From Camarhynchus parvulus (taxonomy: Eukaryota > Chordata > Aves > Passeriformes > Thraupidae): a stretch of DNA of 64,000 nt. Below, piece by piece: positions 1 through 14,301 of the stretch. Where the stretch lies: positions 54,621,994 to 54,685,993 of the forward strand of contig NC_044571.1 in assembly GCF_901933205.1 (NCBI RefSeq). Reading direction: 5' to 3'. The translations under genes were made by a program, and so were the position numbers. The first letter of the stretch is position 1. Each line of letters starts with the position of its first letter. Below the pieces are notes generated by a model that was not told the DNA's origin, did not search any database, and was given only the letters and a program-made list of their open reading frames with translations.

Positions 1-1367
1 CTATGTGCAGTGGACAACATCATGAGTATTTTATATAACTCTTCAGGGCCAGGAGGTCTAAAAGTACTGTTCAATATATTTGCCTCTATTTTGTCAGTAA
101 AATTGTTCTTTCTACCTTTTACTTTAAAAAATACTATGAATAATGTAATACAATTAGACAATTTTGTATTCTTCCTTTTTTCCTTCGTTAATCTCTAGAT
201 TCACTTTTGTTGTTTGTGTTTCCTCAGCTCAACAAATATTCTTCCTTGGTAAACATGAACAATAGTGATCCAGAGAGAAATCAAATTTGTTTGAGACACT
301 TCTATAATTTAGCTTTGGAATTTTTCACTATAACCTGAATTTCAAACAGTCATCTTTCAATTACTAAGAACTCATTATAACACAAAAATTTTTTCTCCCA
401 GATTTGACCTCAGCCCCACTGCTCAATTTACTTCAGCCTTACATTAGTTGTCTGTCATTAGCTAAGTGAATCCATGTCACAAATTAATATTCGAGGAAAA
501 AATCCCGAAAAAACAAGGTAAGAGGAAAAACACTTGAATGAATTAAATGGATAACTTTATATATATTGTTAACTACTATGTGTTGGGAAGGAAACTAATT
601 GGGAAACTATTGGGAGATATTTGAAACACAAAAAAATTGAAGATGTGATGCAATAATAATTCATATTTTTACCTAAAGTAGCATAAAAGATGTTCCAAGT
701 ATTACTTACTTAAATAAAAAGGTAAAAGCCTCAACTCTGTGGCACACTGGATTAAAATAAAACCTCCTTATGAAATCACCATGAAATTGAGTTGAAGCAC
801 ATGCAGAACTAAACAGATTGCTCGGAAATCATTCAGCTACAAAACAGCTCTTTTTTTTTTCAGGCCTCCTGAAATCTCAGCTGATTTCAAGGTAACTAGT
901 TTCAATTATTTGCTCTGCTGTTTAAGCAAACCATGTCAAAGTCTGCAATGGTGTATATCTCAAGAGTTACTGTTGACTGGTGAAACATGGGATATCAACA
1001 TTTCTCGCAGGAAAAAGGAAAGAAGAAGAATCTAGAATAACTGAAGAAAAATCCTAAAAGAAGAAAGTAAACTTGGAAAAGGTTCACTGACAGTGTTGAA
1101 ATAGTACAGTCAAATGGATGTAGCCTTCACATAAATTAATACCATTAAAATGTTCTTAATATGTTTTAAGCCTGCCCTTTTTATGACAGGTTATATAGGG
1201 TCTGTTTTTACTTTTATCTCTGTCCAAAGTAAAGTCATAACAGGGAACTGTAACCATAACAAGAGCTCTCAGATGTTCTTTCTCCTGAATCATAAGTATA
1301 CATGCAAATTTAGCTTAATCTTAAAATATTTATAGGGAGTCCACTTTGGAAGTGGGGAGTAATGATT
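1..1367. other. AT-rich non-coding DNA, no gene seen
   Basis: Both strands carry only short chance frames broken by stops. I see no repeat family. A CTAAG..ACAAG|GTAAGAGG stretch near 460-515 could be read as a weak plus-strand exon, with acceptor ..gtcattag and donor AAG|GTAAGAGG. Its pyrimidine tract is poor and nothing supports it from context. Confidence 0.5.
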
Positions 1368-1500
1368 CCTGGAAGTGTTGAAGAAATGACTCAACATGTC
1401 ACAGGGCTATGGTTTACATGGCATGGCGGTGTTCAGTTGAATGCTAGATTTGATGATCTTGGAAGTCCTTTCTAACCACAATGATACAATGATTCTGTGA
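1368..1500 (+). repeat. CR1 LINE 3'-end fragment
   Basis: The stretch reads like the 3' untranslated end of an avian CR1 retrotransposon. In order it holds a GGAAGTGTTGAAGAAATGACT block, a GCTATGGTTTACATGGCATGG block, TTTGATGATCTTGGAAGTCC, and the terminal short direct repeat type ATGATACAATGATTCTGTGA. CR1 copies are nearly always truncated at the 5' end, so a 130 bp tail is usual. The copy is diverged and therefore old. It encodes nothing. Confidence 0.8.
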
Positions 1501-3780
1501 TCCTCCTGTTAGGTTTTATGACCTACATTCACTTTTGGAAAGCAGGTAATGGCATGAAAAGGCAAAAATTTTCTGTAGTCAACATGCATTTCAGATTTAC
1601 ATTATATAAGAGACATATACATAATGTAATTGAACCACTACAAATGCTGAAGCATTATGTTTATTACCATTATGCTAAAATGTAAGCAATTGTCCAACTT
1701 CAACATATATTGCACATCCTTAACCTCTCATTTTGACAACTCAGATCACATGAGAAAGTTCAAACAAAAATGAACGGTGCATGTAAATATCTTCTTATTC
1801 TCTGTACTGCTCTGTCACTATTTCTTCAGCCTTTGATGAGGCATGAGCCTCACTCCTTTTAGGGTTCTGCATTTCAGAAATGAATGCCAGCTGGACCCAC
1901 TCTGATCATATCAAGAAGTACTTTGGAATCTGTATTTGAGATTTTCTTCTGCATTTACTGTTATCTGTGAGCTGCAGGAGTTCCATTTGGATAAGATATG
2001 TACAGTACTACTGAAAAGGTTATAAAAGATATGCTAATACAACTCACAATTCAAATGGAAAATGAGTGGTGGGGGAGGGAGGATTGGGGTAAGAAGAAAT
2101 GCTTTTAGAAAATCAGTATAAAGCAGTGAGGGAACTGAACAGATCAGAGGACTATTTCATGGTAGTGGGAGGCCTAGGTGAACAGAGGTGGAAGCCCCAC
2201 AGGCCTTTCATAAAGCAATTAAGCTTGATATTTTCATAGGGGAAAAGATCACCTTTTATATGGTTTTACACCCAAATATCTGCTGTAGGCTCTGTGGGAA
2301 CCATAAGAGAGAGAGAAAGAACAGGAAGTTGAAGTCTTTGAAAATAACCTTTTGGCGGAATACACTGAATATTCTAACTGTTCTCTACTCCTTGGGTGAA
2401 ATTCTGACTTTATTGTTATAGTGATAGAAGGGATCATTGACTATTGTAAAGCTGAAATTTTCTGCCAGAAAAAAGCTCAGGAAAAGTTGGAATTTCTCCC
2501 TGAAGATAAATACAACACTCTTACTTTGAACTTTATTCTTCCATGCAAATTATTCCTCTAGCATTACTGAAAACCTTATCCATTAATACTGTCACCTTTG
2601 TCAGCAAACATAAGTCTCACAGTTCTCAGGGATGTCCCAGGAGAAATTTCTCCATTTTTTTCAGATAGAAAAACTTCAAGAGGGAAAGTTAGAAAAGATC
2701 TTATTCAACATTATAGCAGGAGTCTTCAGCTGGTGTCTTCACTCTTTTCTTCCCGGAATAGGCCATATTATTTTCTTCAAATTTTCTGCCTATACTTAAA
2801 GTAACATCAAAAAGGACAAAACCTGGATTACAGTTCCAAACACCTCAGTTTTTAAAATTGAAACATTGAGTTAAGTGTAGAATTTATCTATAAATGCTTT
2901 TCTATTTTTTCCTCTATTTTTTCTTTGATTGCTAACTGTTCTAATTACAGTTGTAATGTTATCAGTTATCTCCTACTGTATTAGAATGCTTATTTTTATT
3001 TTTTTCTTGGCATGTAATTCTTCAAGACATTGTTGCAACAGATGCTGAGCACCTCCTGAGGACAAGCAATTAATTCCCTCTTGAAGGGAATAGGAAATCA
3101 ACATCCTGTGAACTTCCTATGAACTTTATTCCTAATAAAGATAAACACACAGAAGGCAGTCAGCCCAGGGATGGATTGAGCCAATGCTTATGTGCTTTGA
3201 ATTTCTTGCCCCATGATTTTGGTGAGGCAACTTGTACTTGCCTGATAACATACTCCAAAGGAAATTTACTAACAGCTCTGATATTGGCTTTGGATAGAAA
3301 GGTCTTTGTATTAAGCTCAGGGAGCACAGACCTGAGGGTTGCAGTGTCAGAAAACAAAGAACAGGATGCATCTTCTCAGCTTCCACCTGTCAGACGCACA
3401 CTTCTGAAATATTTATGGGCTTCATTGTTCTGTCAAGTATAAGGCATTCTTGTTAACATTTGGACATAATTTAGGGCATATTTCATAAGTGCAAGTGTTA
3501 AATATTTATAACTAACACTCATTACTTAAAAAGCACTTCACATATACATACTTCTTTAATTATTGATAAAGAAAGTTTGGACAGGCCTTGTTTTTATTGC
3601 CTTGCACTTCTGGAAATTAACTTTTCATGTGTTTCTGTATTAATGACCTAAGGATCATTTTTTTAATATGTGAACATTGAAATGCCTCTGTTCTTTAAAG
3701 CCACCACGTGCAAGACTTCTGTTATAGAATACGTAACTAGAGAAAACCTGATTTAGTAGAAGATATTCCTGCTCATTACA
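1501..3780. other. AT-rich non-coding DNA, no gene seen
   Basis: There is no reading frame with codon-like composition and no recognised repeat. The longest open frame (3119-3442 on the plus strand) has no splice context or protein-like sequence, and another frame is open across it on the opposite strand, which suggests chance. Confidence 0.5.
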
Positions 3781-3843
3781 GTGGAGTTGAACCTGATGAC
3801 CTTCAAAGGTCCCTTTCAACCTGAACTATTCTATGATACTGTG
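3781..3843 (+). repeat. CR1 LINE 3'-terminal tail (very short)
   Basis: Only the last 60 or so bases of a CR1 element are recognisable: GTTGAACCTGATGACCTT, then AGGTCCCTTTCAACCTGAAC, then CTATTCTATGATACTGTGA. This is the most conserved tail of avian CR1, usually written as GATGATCTTxxAGGTCCCTTCCAACC...ATTCTATGATTCTGTGA. Its shortness suggests severe 5' truncation or decay. Confidence 0.85.
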
Positions 3844-6800
3844 AAATTTAAAGATCTGAGAGGATCTCCATATTTATCCTCTTTTGCTGCCAGAATAGGC
3901 ACCTACGTTATTCCCACTTCTGTGCTTCAGAGATTACATCACAAACTTTTAGGTACAGATATTTATAGTCCCTTTCTTTTTGAAGGGCAACTAATTTGCT
4001 AACAAATCTCACATAAAGTTCATTACAATTATAAAATGAAGAAAATTTGAGTCACTCTACTGTATATTTCCTATTTTCAATCATGTGTTGGAAAGTTACA
4101 TTGAGGTATTGCTCACAGATTGAAGTATTCCTTCAAATCTAGTATTAGTGGAAAAAATTATGCTTACTGAATTAATCATTTAATCATATCTAGAAATATA
4201 TATCTATATTTAGCTGACTGCTAAATATTTTCAAATAATATCTCTGTTTAGTTAAATTTCATCTGAAAATGATAATTTAATGTTATCTCCATGTTAGGCT
4301 TTCAGGTAGAAAAACCAATGGAAAAATTACTTCAGCTTCAGGTATGAATCATTATTATAGAATGGCATCAAACACTTATTTTAAACAAGCTAATGCAAAG
4401 AGACATCTGAATTGTTAGGTGAGAAAAACCTTAGATTTCTCATCTTGAATTGTCTGATTTTACAGAGAAACCTCTTCTTCAGGCTATATTACTTTTTTCC
4501 AAAATACAAAAGCAGAAAATGTCCTGGTGTGAACAGTTATTTTTTTTTCTTTTATTCTCTTTTGCACATTTTTCATAATCCCTTCCACTTTTCTGATGTA
4601 CAATACTTCCCAGTGTTTTTTACAATTAGATACATTAATATTACAGCATATATTTTGCAAGGATGAATATCTTTAATTACATTAGCATTATACTGACAAG
4701 CCAGGAAATAGAAGCCACTGATTAAAGCACTGGCATACAAAAACCTAACAGAAGGTAACGGAAGCATTGCAATTTTTTAAATGGAGATTAAATTAAAAAA
4801 AAAAAAGGGTGAACATTCAGAAGTTGCTTATCTGAAAGCTTGAAATAAAGAAAATAAAGCCCTGACTTTGCTCTACTTCTTGCTAACATCATCTTCAGAT
4901 CTTTAGTAACTTTTTTGGCTGAGCTGTTATCTGCTCTAAAGAGGCAGAGATGTACAGAGGTACAGAGGACAATGCATAAATAAAGTAGTTTAGGTATCAA
5001 AGCATCTTACCTGCAGCAGCAGCAACCACAATGTTGACTAATTTGCCATTCTTTTTAGCGCATTATCAACCTAGATTGTTCCAAATACACAAGATAGTTG
5101 TTTGCATCTAACGCTCATCAGTTTACCCTGCCTTGTAGCACAGATACAGTGATATGAGCACAAATTCTTTACAACTTAAGCTGTGGTCTGAATTTTCACT
5201 TCTTTTTGGTTAGGGTTCAATAAGCCCACAAGTATGTGGTAACCAATAAATACCAAAATGTGGACTAGTAGCAAATATCAACATCAAGACCTCTGAACCT
5301 TGTATTTACAACTCTAAGGTATCTTTCTAAAATTCTTGCTTGTCTTAAAGGCTTCAAAATCGAACAAACCAATGTTGTATAGACTTACATGGCATATTTC
5401 TAAAGTGTTACTCCACTGTGAAGTAACGTGGGCTTCTAAAAGGAAAGATATCTTGAAGAACAATCTGCAGTAGTCTAGGTGAAGGTAGTGGTACAATTCC
5501 TGGCTCTTTAGTGAGCTTGTCTACCATTGCCTCAGATACATAGTGCTGCACATGTTTGACAGATCACATAGACATATGTGTGCAGAAGATAACTGGGGAA
5601 CAGAATTCTTTTTCAATAAAAAAGTGTCAAAATTCCTGGATGGAAAAATAAAAAATGAAGTATTTTCCTCATCATATTAGAAAAAACAATTTCTCAAAAA
5701 TTCCTGCTCTGGATTTGTTTGGAATCACAGAATTCTGTCTTGCTTTATGAAGACACAATCATTTTGATTAGTGCTTTTGAGCAATGATCTTTCAAAAGTT
5801 GGACGTTCAGAGCTACAAAATGAGCTGATTTTCAGGCTTAGTCAGGAAGCCAGGTTAAGTAATGAAAATTTGGGCCATTCAGCCTTTCTGTTTTCTCTCA
5901 TACAATTTCCTATCATTCAATTTCATTCTGACTGTTTGCCTTGTCACTATGACTTGCTTATTTCCATAGCTGATTTTATTTGAAAAATGTGGTTTTAATT
6001 TAAAATATCTACAGCTTTTGTACCACTCTGGAAGTATGTTCCATATGAAAAAATCATTCTTGCAGAAAATTCTTCACCAGTTCTAGTAGTTAATACAAAG
6101 TACAGGCAAACACACTGAAACTGTGTTGTGACTGGAAGGTTCTGCAACATCTTTACCTGGCATCTCACCTGGCTCCCCTCTTTGCCAGGACTACAGAGAA
6201 AAGAGAGGATTAAAGGTTATAGCACTTGCATTATGGTATAATTTCTCGCAATGTATTTATGGGGCAGGAGGGAAGACAACAGCACAATGTTTGCAAATGG
6301 CTCTCTCCCTTTATTAGTACTTTTCAATAATCATTGTGATCTGAAATAGTAAAAAATGAATTAGGAATATTTTCTTCTTTTGATATTTCATTCATCATGT
6401 ATATGTACCCCTAAGAATACCATTAACTTGTTTTCTTTTAAATTAACTATCAATCAATAACTTCAAGCTGATTTTCCTCTTTTTTTTTTAAAGCAAAATG
6501 CCTCTGTTTACAACTCAGGGATTCACTATATATGTTATGGTGTCATAAGGTCAGAAATAACATATCCTGTCTCTAACTTTGATGAAGGCTACTGATGAGG
6601 AGACTGAAGTAAAGGAAAAAATAAAATGCAAGGAAAATCCAAACTAGGTGCAATTGCATTTTGGTTGTACTTCAGTCAATTTAAAAACGTAAACTTAAAT
6701 GTCCCAACCTCTTTGCTATTTCATTATTAAAAAAAAAAGTACCTAACTGTATTTTTATGAGTAGATTTTAAAAAGCCAGAGCTGAATTTTCAATCTTGTC

Positions 6801-9800
6801 TATTGAATGAGATTTTTAGGTACTCTTTTTTTCTTAATTTCAAGATCATTCCATTTATTGTTGCACATAGAAAGTTCAGCTGCAGTCATTGGTCCAAACT
6901 CTACCAGCAAACTTTGGTTTTGAAAATTGATGTTGTTATTCTGCTCTCACCAGAGAACATACATACAAGGCTGATGACTGCAATGAACACTAGTTGATCT
7001 ACACTGAGTAGCAGTTAAATCAATTACCATTTGAATTTGTGAGAAAAAAAAAATAAAAAGAAGAAAAAAAAAGGATAGTGGACCCACATTATCAGCACTC
7101 AACAGACAGTTCTACTGAAATTTACTCACAACTAAAAAATACCTACACTGTCAATATTTCATATTCTACATGAATCTGAACACAGGTGTCTAAAAGGCTA
7201 GAAAGAGTAAATATGTGAAGTCTGAAAATGTAATCTGGTTTTAGGCACACAGCAGGACTTCAGTCTTCCTGTTAATCTGTAGCACCAGAAACAAGCAACA
7301 CAAATAAAAACAAAGAAATGAAAAACGACACAAACTCATGTGTTTCTTGTTCAGCATTCTGCAGGATATAAGCACTTGCTCTTAATCATAATAAACTCCC
7401 ATTGAAGAATAGATGAGTATAATTCTGTTATCCTCCAAAACCCTAAGAAATAGCATAGTAGTAAAACTACAGAAAAAAAATGTAATTCTGTTTATCTGAC
7501 TTGAAGTTAAAAAAAAACCCAACCCCACGCATTGATGAAGAAATTGGCTGTACTTAACCCTGACAGCCAACACTTATTGGCTTAAATCTTCAGGTGTTAC
7601 CTTCTCATTTTTTAACTTTGTGTCAGTGCACTTGTGTGCAAATGTTAAACAGTTATGAGTTTATCCTTTAATTGGGTCTTAGGCAGGTTAATCTGCTGTG
7701 ATTTAGCATAATTTTCCTGCCCTATTAAACCTTGTGTTCCATACACAAATGTCTCTAACAACATGGATGTGAGAATGCTGCATTCTGGGTATGTGTTGAA
7801 CTTCTATTTTCCCTCTGGTCAGCATCAGTTTGATTCCTTTCTTCATCAACTGATATTTTGATATTTATCTCCATCAATATGTACTTTGTTCATATGATTC
7901 CAAAACTGAAATTTATCTACCTGTCTGCTTTTTGTCATTGACCTGACCAATCTTTTCATGTCTTCTGTGCACAACAAATAGTGTGGATGATAAGCAGCAG
8001 AGTTTCTGATTTGCACCAAGGTTTTCAGACATTTGAAACATACCTCATAAAATTAATCTCAGTGAGATATCTAGTCTATAATAATAGCTTGAAAACCTTT
8101 CCGAGATAATGCATTTCTACAAGAAGTGCTGTCAGTTCAAAAGGTATTTGTTCTGGTTGTGCGTAGCAAGAACTTCTCAAATTCTTCAGAGTCCATATTG
8201 CCCTAGTTCCTTTATTCTGTGACTTCTGATCCAGAAAAGAAAGCTCAGACTATTGTGTTTTGGATCTGAGACTGATGATTTGCAGTGGTTGTAATGTTTT
8301 CTCCCCCTTTTGGGTTCTGATGGGTTTTCCAGTTGATCTTTGATAATTAATGACATTCCCAATTCAGAATGGAGGGATATGGTCTTGTTAATGCTTTCAA
8401 AAACTGCAGTTGCATACTTTGCTTAGGAAATGAAAATCATGATCGTACTAAAAAACCTCCTGTCTTCCCACTAAAAATCTCTCATTTCCATGAACTTTAC
8501 AATATATGAATAAAACATTTTTAATTCAAAGTGAGAATTATAATTAGCATTGAACTGAATAAATTTTCAAAGTACTCTGGAAAGAACTTATAATAATTTT
8601 AAAAGTGTAGAAATTTGATACCATGCTTTTAATGTTTCAACTGTATAAAAACATGATTCTCTGAAGGAAAACATCCTTAAAAGTATGTGCAGCCACTTGA
8701 AAAAAAAAAAAACCCCACATTTGAATACTTTGTAGCAATTTCTCACATGTAAAACCTCAAAATTTGAATGCAAGGTTAAAACCTATTCTTCAATAACTTC
8801 TATCAAATTATTTTTTATTATAAGCAATTTACAAATTCTTATTCTTGATAAAGTGGGCTAAAAGGCATAAAAAGACAAAAGTGGGTAGAAGTAGCACAAT
8901 CATATGTGGCTGTTAAAAGAAAGATTAGTTACTAATTTTGCTAATTCCTTTATTTATGGTACTATACAAGCATCATGCTTGAAACAGGTAATTTTTATTG
9001 AAGACAGATGACATAGGTAAGTACAAAACATAGGCCAATACACATTTTATAGACTTTGAAATGGAGTTCATAAATGTGATAACTTTGTACTCTAAATATG
9101 TTTCTTGAACAGCATACTGATACAGAAATAACATTACAATGTAACAGAAAGACATTATACTTTGAATGCTCTTATGTAACTACTGAGACTTGTGCCGAAT
9201 GAGTTCAAACAGTTGGCTTGAAGCTGTAGCAGAGCAGGTAACATCTATTTTGAACCAAATATAAGCAAGTGCCAGTGATGGCAAAATACACAAACCACTG
9301 GCATATTTGATACTTTCTTGTTACTCACATATCATAGCCTCTTAAAACTTCACTCTTTTAGCAACACAGGTTTCCACCATGATCACTTTTTAATAGAGGA
9401 ATAAACAAAACTCAGACTCATCATAGTAGAAATAACTGCTACAAGCTAAAATTTCTGGGCATTGCATTAACATTCAAAGAAGGCCTTCTCATGAGATCTA
9501 AACATAGCATTCAAAACATGGTACCTTCCAATAGCTTGCAGGTGCAGGGACCATCTGCACAGAAAAATTCACTGGCTGTGGGCCAGTACAATGTTACCAT
9601 ACAGTATCTGTCACTAAATTACAATGTCACGTTGGTAATGTATTTTCCCTGCATTTGTGAACTTTAATTGTCTGTTTGATTTCATATGGTAATATTTTAC
9701 AAGGAACACAATCATGAGAGCATGCACTGTAGATGCATAAGTAATTTAAACAGTCAAGCTGGATTATTTTTAATGTTCAGTATTTAAATTTGGGTTGTTT

Positions 9801-11640
9801 GCAACTTTACAGATAAAACCCAGGATGCACAAAGCTCTAAGGGTTAGAATAAAATGTATTCAGTGTTCATTCATTCCAAGAATAATTGTCATAAGCAGAC
9901 AAACAAACAGTAGCTCAAATAAACAGACAATAAAAAGCACACTCCTCTGACTTCTAAAGTTGCCTGGTGTGCAGAATAAGATTTTTTTGGTGCTTTTTTT
10001 TTAATGTCTAAAAAACCCAATATACAAAAGAACTCATATTGCTACAAGAAACACTTCAATAGTACAAATTCAACTTTCAAGTAAGTGTTCAGAAGATGAT
10101 ACAGTTCTGCTAGGATAAATGCAATCATTAAGCTCAACACTGACATGTTATTTCAGTTTATCATGTGTAAATCATAATAGGTATGCACATCTTGTTCAAT
10201 AAATAGCACCAAATAGAGAAGCCTTCTCATTCATTTTCTGCAATACAGATTCCTTTCTCTGTAACAGTGAAAACCAGCTTCACTTATGATTCTTCCATGA
10301 GGAGTTTATTACGTGGTTACAATACAGCCATTTCAATGTGGATCAATGCTTATGACTCAATTTCCTCTCTTCTCAAAAACCAGTATTTATCTCAGCTTCA
10401 AAGCAATAGATAGACACTGTTTAGTGTTTTGACAGTGTTCCAAGACACACATGCAGCTTTGCAGACATCCCTTCCCATACAGGTGTAAATTTTAGCAATG
10501 GGTTGCCATTTTGCCTCTACCTTTATGTCCAGTTGAACTCATCACTAGAAGAAACTATACATAAGCAAACACAAAAACAATCAAAAGATCCCACAACCAC
10601 CACAGCAAAAAAACCCAAAAAACCCAAAAAGATAAAGGAAACACTAAATATTTCTTTTTCACTAGGTAGCACACTGGTATGGACTGCAAAATTCTATGTC
10701 CTGCTCATAGTCTGGCAGGAGCTCAACTCGTGTTCATAGATACTCATCACAGCTGGTGTATGTGGCATCAGTAATTACAAGGTCACAGTCACAACACTAT
10801 AATCAACATTCTGTCATCACTTCCAATATAGGGTGATATTTTCAGTGTTTGTAATCTTTATGAAATTAAAAATTTATCTAGAATTATTATGATGTAAATG
10901 TCTCCAGCATAAAAGTTTGTTTTTTTCTATTTCAGGATTAAAAAAAATGTATCCCGTTCTGTTTCTGTATGGGAGCAGAAATTCTTTCTAACTTTAGGTA
11001 ATGATTTTTCCTCACACTCCTGTGTTTTGTCACCTCGAGGATTTTATAATAATGAAATCTGGCAAGTACTTAATCACCATTAGGCACTTAAGATTTTGAA
11101 AAATAATGTTTAAAAAAACCCACAAAAAACAAAACAGAAAAAAAACCCCAACCAAACAAAACCCAAGTGAAAACTAAAATCCTGAAAATATGTTCCTACT
11201 GCTTTCAGTTTGTGAGAATTGACTAAATTGTCTGATTAAATAATTGGTTAATAATAATCAATATTATCATATTACAGAAGTAATTTATCTTGTCTTTCTA
11301 AAATATGTGGCTTCATGGGGAGATAAGGTACAGATCCTGAAAGATGCCCAAACACATTTCAAGAAATATCCCAAACTAGCTTCCTAGTCCTGTGCTTATT
11401 CTTCTGAGGGAAATAAACTAATCCATCTTTGTATTTTATGAATGTTTTTGTGCTGACCTACATTGGGTAAAGAGTAACACAAATACATTTCTTCATGCAC
11501 TTTATAAAGTCCTTATTTTCACATCTGAAAAAATTCCAACCTGCTATAGGTCTATTATAGATAGAATTAATAGAAACAATTTAATTCTTCTGGGATACAT
11601 ACTTCATCTCAAGAAAGACAGGTATCTTATTTTTCCCCTT
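3844..11640. other. AT-rich non-coding DNA, no gene seen
   Basis: No gene or recognisable transposon is visible in this long stretch. It has A-rich tracts (for example 7041-7073, 8699-8712 and 10561-10640). Several GT-donor-like strings occur, such as ATAG|GTAAGTAC at 9016 and, on the minus strand, CTGCAG|GTAAGATG ending at about 5012, but none has an adjoining acceptor and open frame. The 8940-10800 part is somewhat less simple in composition and might be a 3'UTR-like or conserved block, which cannot be judged without alignment. Confidence 0.4.
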
Positions 11641-11656
11641 CATTCAACAGGTAAGT
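11625..11656 (+). promoter_or_regulatory. Candidate recursive (zero-length-exon) splice site
   Basis: A pyrimidine-rich run (TTATTTTTCCCCTTCATTC) is followed directly by AACAG|GTAAGTTG. The 3' splice site ends at 11650 and a consensus 5' splice site starts at 11651. This is the juxtaposed acceptor-donor form, (Y)nNCAG|GTRAGT, known from recursive splicing of very long introns in vertebrate neuronal genes. It would imply that the window lies in a long intron of a plus-strand gene. A chance match cannot be excluded. Confidence 0.3.
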
Positions 11657-11898
11657 TGTGCCACAATTTCTGTAGGACCAAGCAGAAAGCTGTAAAAGCA
11701 ATGACTGAGAAGTTTGGGGAGTCTATTCACCTTCAGCTATGTTAGATGCAAGAGGACTCAGGATTTTTTTTAAAATTGATTTAATGACAGTAAAATTGTG
11801 ACAGAAGTTTAGGGGCTATCCAAGAGAAAATCTTTATCTTTCCTGTTTAATTCTTTCCATATTTCCATATAATTTCTTTAAGCACAGAATACTGGTTC

Positions 11899-11970
11899 TA
11901 TTTTGGCTTAAATGGATTTTATTTGGCTTAAATGGGTCTTGATTTTATTTTGGCTTAAATGGATCTTGAC
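11899..11970. repeat. Short imperfect tandem repeat, three copies
   Basis: The unit TTTGGCTTAAATGG recurs three times, at about 11902, 11922 and 11949. The spacers are AT-rich (ATTTTA, GTCTTGATTTTA), giving uneven periods of about 21 and 26 bp. It looks like a local slippage or duplication product and has no coding content. Confidence 0.75.
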
Positions 11971-14301
11971 TCTGATACAACATTGGAGTTGCCATGTTTT
12001 AATGTATATATGGAGTATATAAACAAATATTAAGTGATGCCTAGCATTATTTCATTACACATGAAATACACATTTAAACTCAATTGTTGATGAGAGAATA
12101 CCACTAGGTCTATATATTTCAATCAATTATACACTTAGTTATACTCACTTGCTCGTCTGATTCTCTTTATTTTTCAAAAAAATGCTGTCAGTTTTAATCT
12201 GTTTCTCTCAAAGGCTTTTCTAAGAATCCCAGATCATACAAGAAAATTTACACAATGGATTGAAGTTTAGATAAGCAAAGAATTGTCTTTAATTAATAAT
12301 ATTTAATCATATTAAGAATAATACTTTAATTGATAGAATAATATGTGTGGGCAGTGGATTTGTAGAGAATTTTCAGGGCTTGACAGAAGGCTCACACAGT
12401 ATGCATCTGTATGCAACTTTGAAACAAGGTGTTTTTAAAACTCCTCTCAGTTACCTCAGCTCTAAATAAAAAAAAAAAAAAAAGCACTGTTTGACAAATA
12501 TGTAGTAGAGGGGAAAGAGAAACAAATATTTTAAGGTAAGGGATGCATCTCAGGGACCTTCATCAGAAAATGCATACTGTCTGAATCATGCAAACATATC
12601 GACCACATATTGGTAAAATAAAGTAGCTCCTTGTGGAGGCTGGCTTTGGAAGTAAAGAGCTTCCAAACCAAGTTTTTTAGTGTTGTTCTTTATTACATTT
12701 CTTGTGTTATATTCATTATAAATGAGAAGAAAATAGAAAGGATGTCTCAAATTCTAACACAACCCACAGCTAAATCCAGAATGTATCCTAATTCATAATT
12801 ACATATAAAATCAAAGTAGTTTTAATGTGGTATAAATAGCTGCAGCTTAGTACATATTCATTATTTTAGGAAAAAAACCCAACTTTTTCCCATAATAAAT
12901 ATTTGTTATTAATTAATCAAATTAATAGAACATACCTTCCCTTTTTTTATTAATTTTAAATATTCTTTTGAGAAGGATGAAATACAGATAAAATTGTATT
13001 TTGAAAGTGAGAAAAATACATGTAGATCCCAGGTCAAAGAAGAAAGTCATTAATTCTTTCTGTAATGTACATGTTGAGATTTAAAATTTTTATTATTTTG
13101 TACCAATAAACACTCCAACCTGCAAAAAAGGAGAGCTCTGCTTCAGAGCTCACACTTTTATCTGAGCTATATTCAGGGCAATTAATGAACTCAACATTAA
13201 TTTCTTGTTGTATTTGCAATAAAAAGAGCTTAATTTTTGGAAGAAAAATTATTACAATACTATTCAATCTGTATTATATTTTAATGTTTTTATATACTAT
13301 GAAGAAAAGAGAAAATGGAGGAGTCCTTCCCCTTGTTAACCTTTTGCCTTTTAAATAAAATAAGGTAACATATAATAACCACTATATAATATCTGCATGC
13401 TATAATTAGGCAATACATTTGACTCTCAGCTACATCCTATTACAACTACGCATTACAGCAACTGAATAAATTTATTCTACAAAATTCTTTTTTTTACTGT
13501 GGCAGGAACCTTAATTGAGCAAGAAATATTTATCTCTTCTGGGATTTAAAGAGTGAGAAGCATACTAACTTTCTGATTTTTCTCTACAGCACTCTGAAAT
13601 ACCACATGTTCAAATTTGATATTGCTCATACAAGTTACTCTATACTTATTTCCTCAAATATATATGTTAGATTTTTAAGCTGAATCTCTGAATAAACAGT
13701 ATTAACAAATTATTTTGATATAATTGCAAATTATTTCAGGGACAGAATTGTATTAATGCAATAACTGCCAAATTGTAATACCTGTGATTCTACAGCAATT
13801 TACCTTCAAGTCAAAACTAGTTTTCTGAGTCTAAAAAACCCCAATATTCAAAAAAATTAAATGTATATTCAAATAAAAATAAACTTTTTAACTTTCTGGA
13901 CTAAAGGAGCTTACATTACCTCTAACCTCTCTGAAATATTCCCTGAGAAAGAATATCGTATCAGTATAAATACATCCTGAGTGAAAATACAAAAACAGTT
14001 TGGAAAAATCCAGCATGCATAAAAGAAGGAGCATAATGTATTTTAGTTTTATTTGAATCAGAACAGCATTATTTTCTTTTTATTTTTAGAGTACTTTGCT
14101 AGTCTCATTTCTTTTTAGATAGGAAGAATATTTCACCTCTCCCTGAGATGCTACATTTTACTGATTTGCAAGGAAGGGATTGAGTTTGTTACATTGCTTG
14201 ATCTCTATCCAAGTACTTTGATGTTTGCTTTCAGAAAAAAGAGGATTTGGGAAAATATTCTGGAGTCAATACATTACTATTCTATTTCCATAGATACATG
14301 T
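11971..14301. other. AT-rich non-coding DNA, no gene seen
   Basis: Stop codons are dense in all frames and no transposon is recognised. A small perfect hairpin lies at 13133-13151 (GAGCTCTG, loop ctt, CAGAGCTC). Nothing else stands out. Confidence 0.5.

Noticed and set aside
5013..5100. Minus-strand donor CTGCAG|GTAAGATG with an alanine-rich frame before it
   Set aside because: The only nearby acceptor leads into stops in all three frames, so it could at most be a non-coding exon.
5721..5737. GGAATCACAGAATTCTG, similar to the terminal CR1 motif
   Set aside because: Only about 15 bases match and the neighbouring CR1 blocks are missing.
10738..10797. Minus-strand frame ending ..DLVITDATYTSCDEYL stop, looking like a last exon followed by a 3'UTR
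   Set aside because: The upstream acceptor has no pyrimidine tract, the frame closes at once, and its phase does not fit the other minus-strand candidates.
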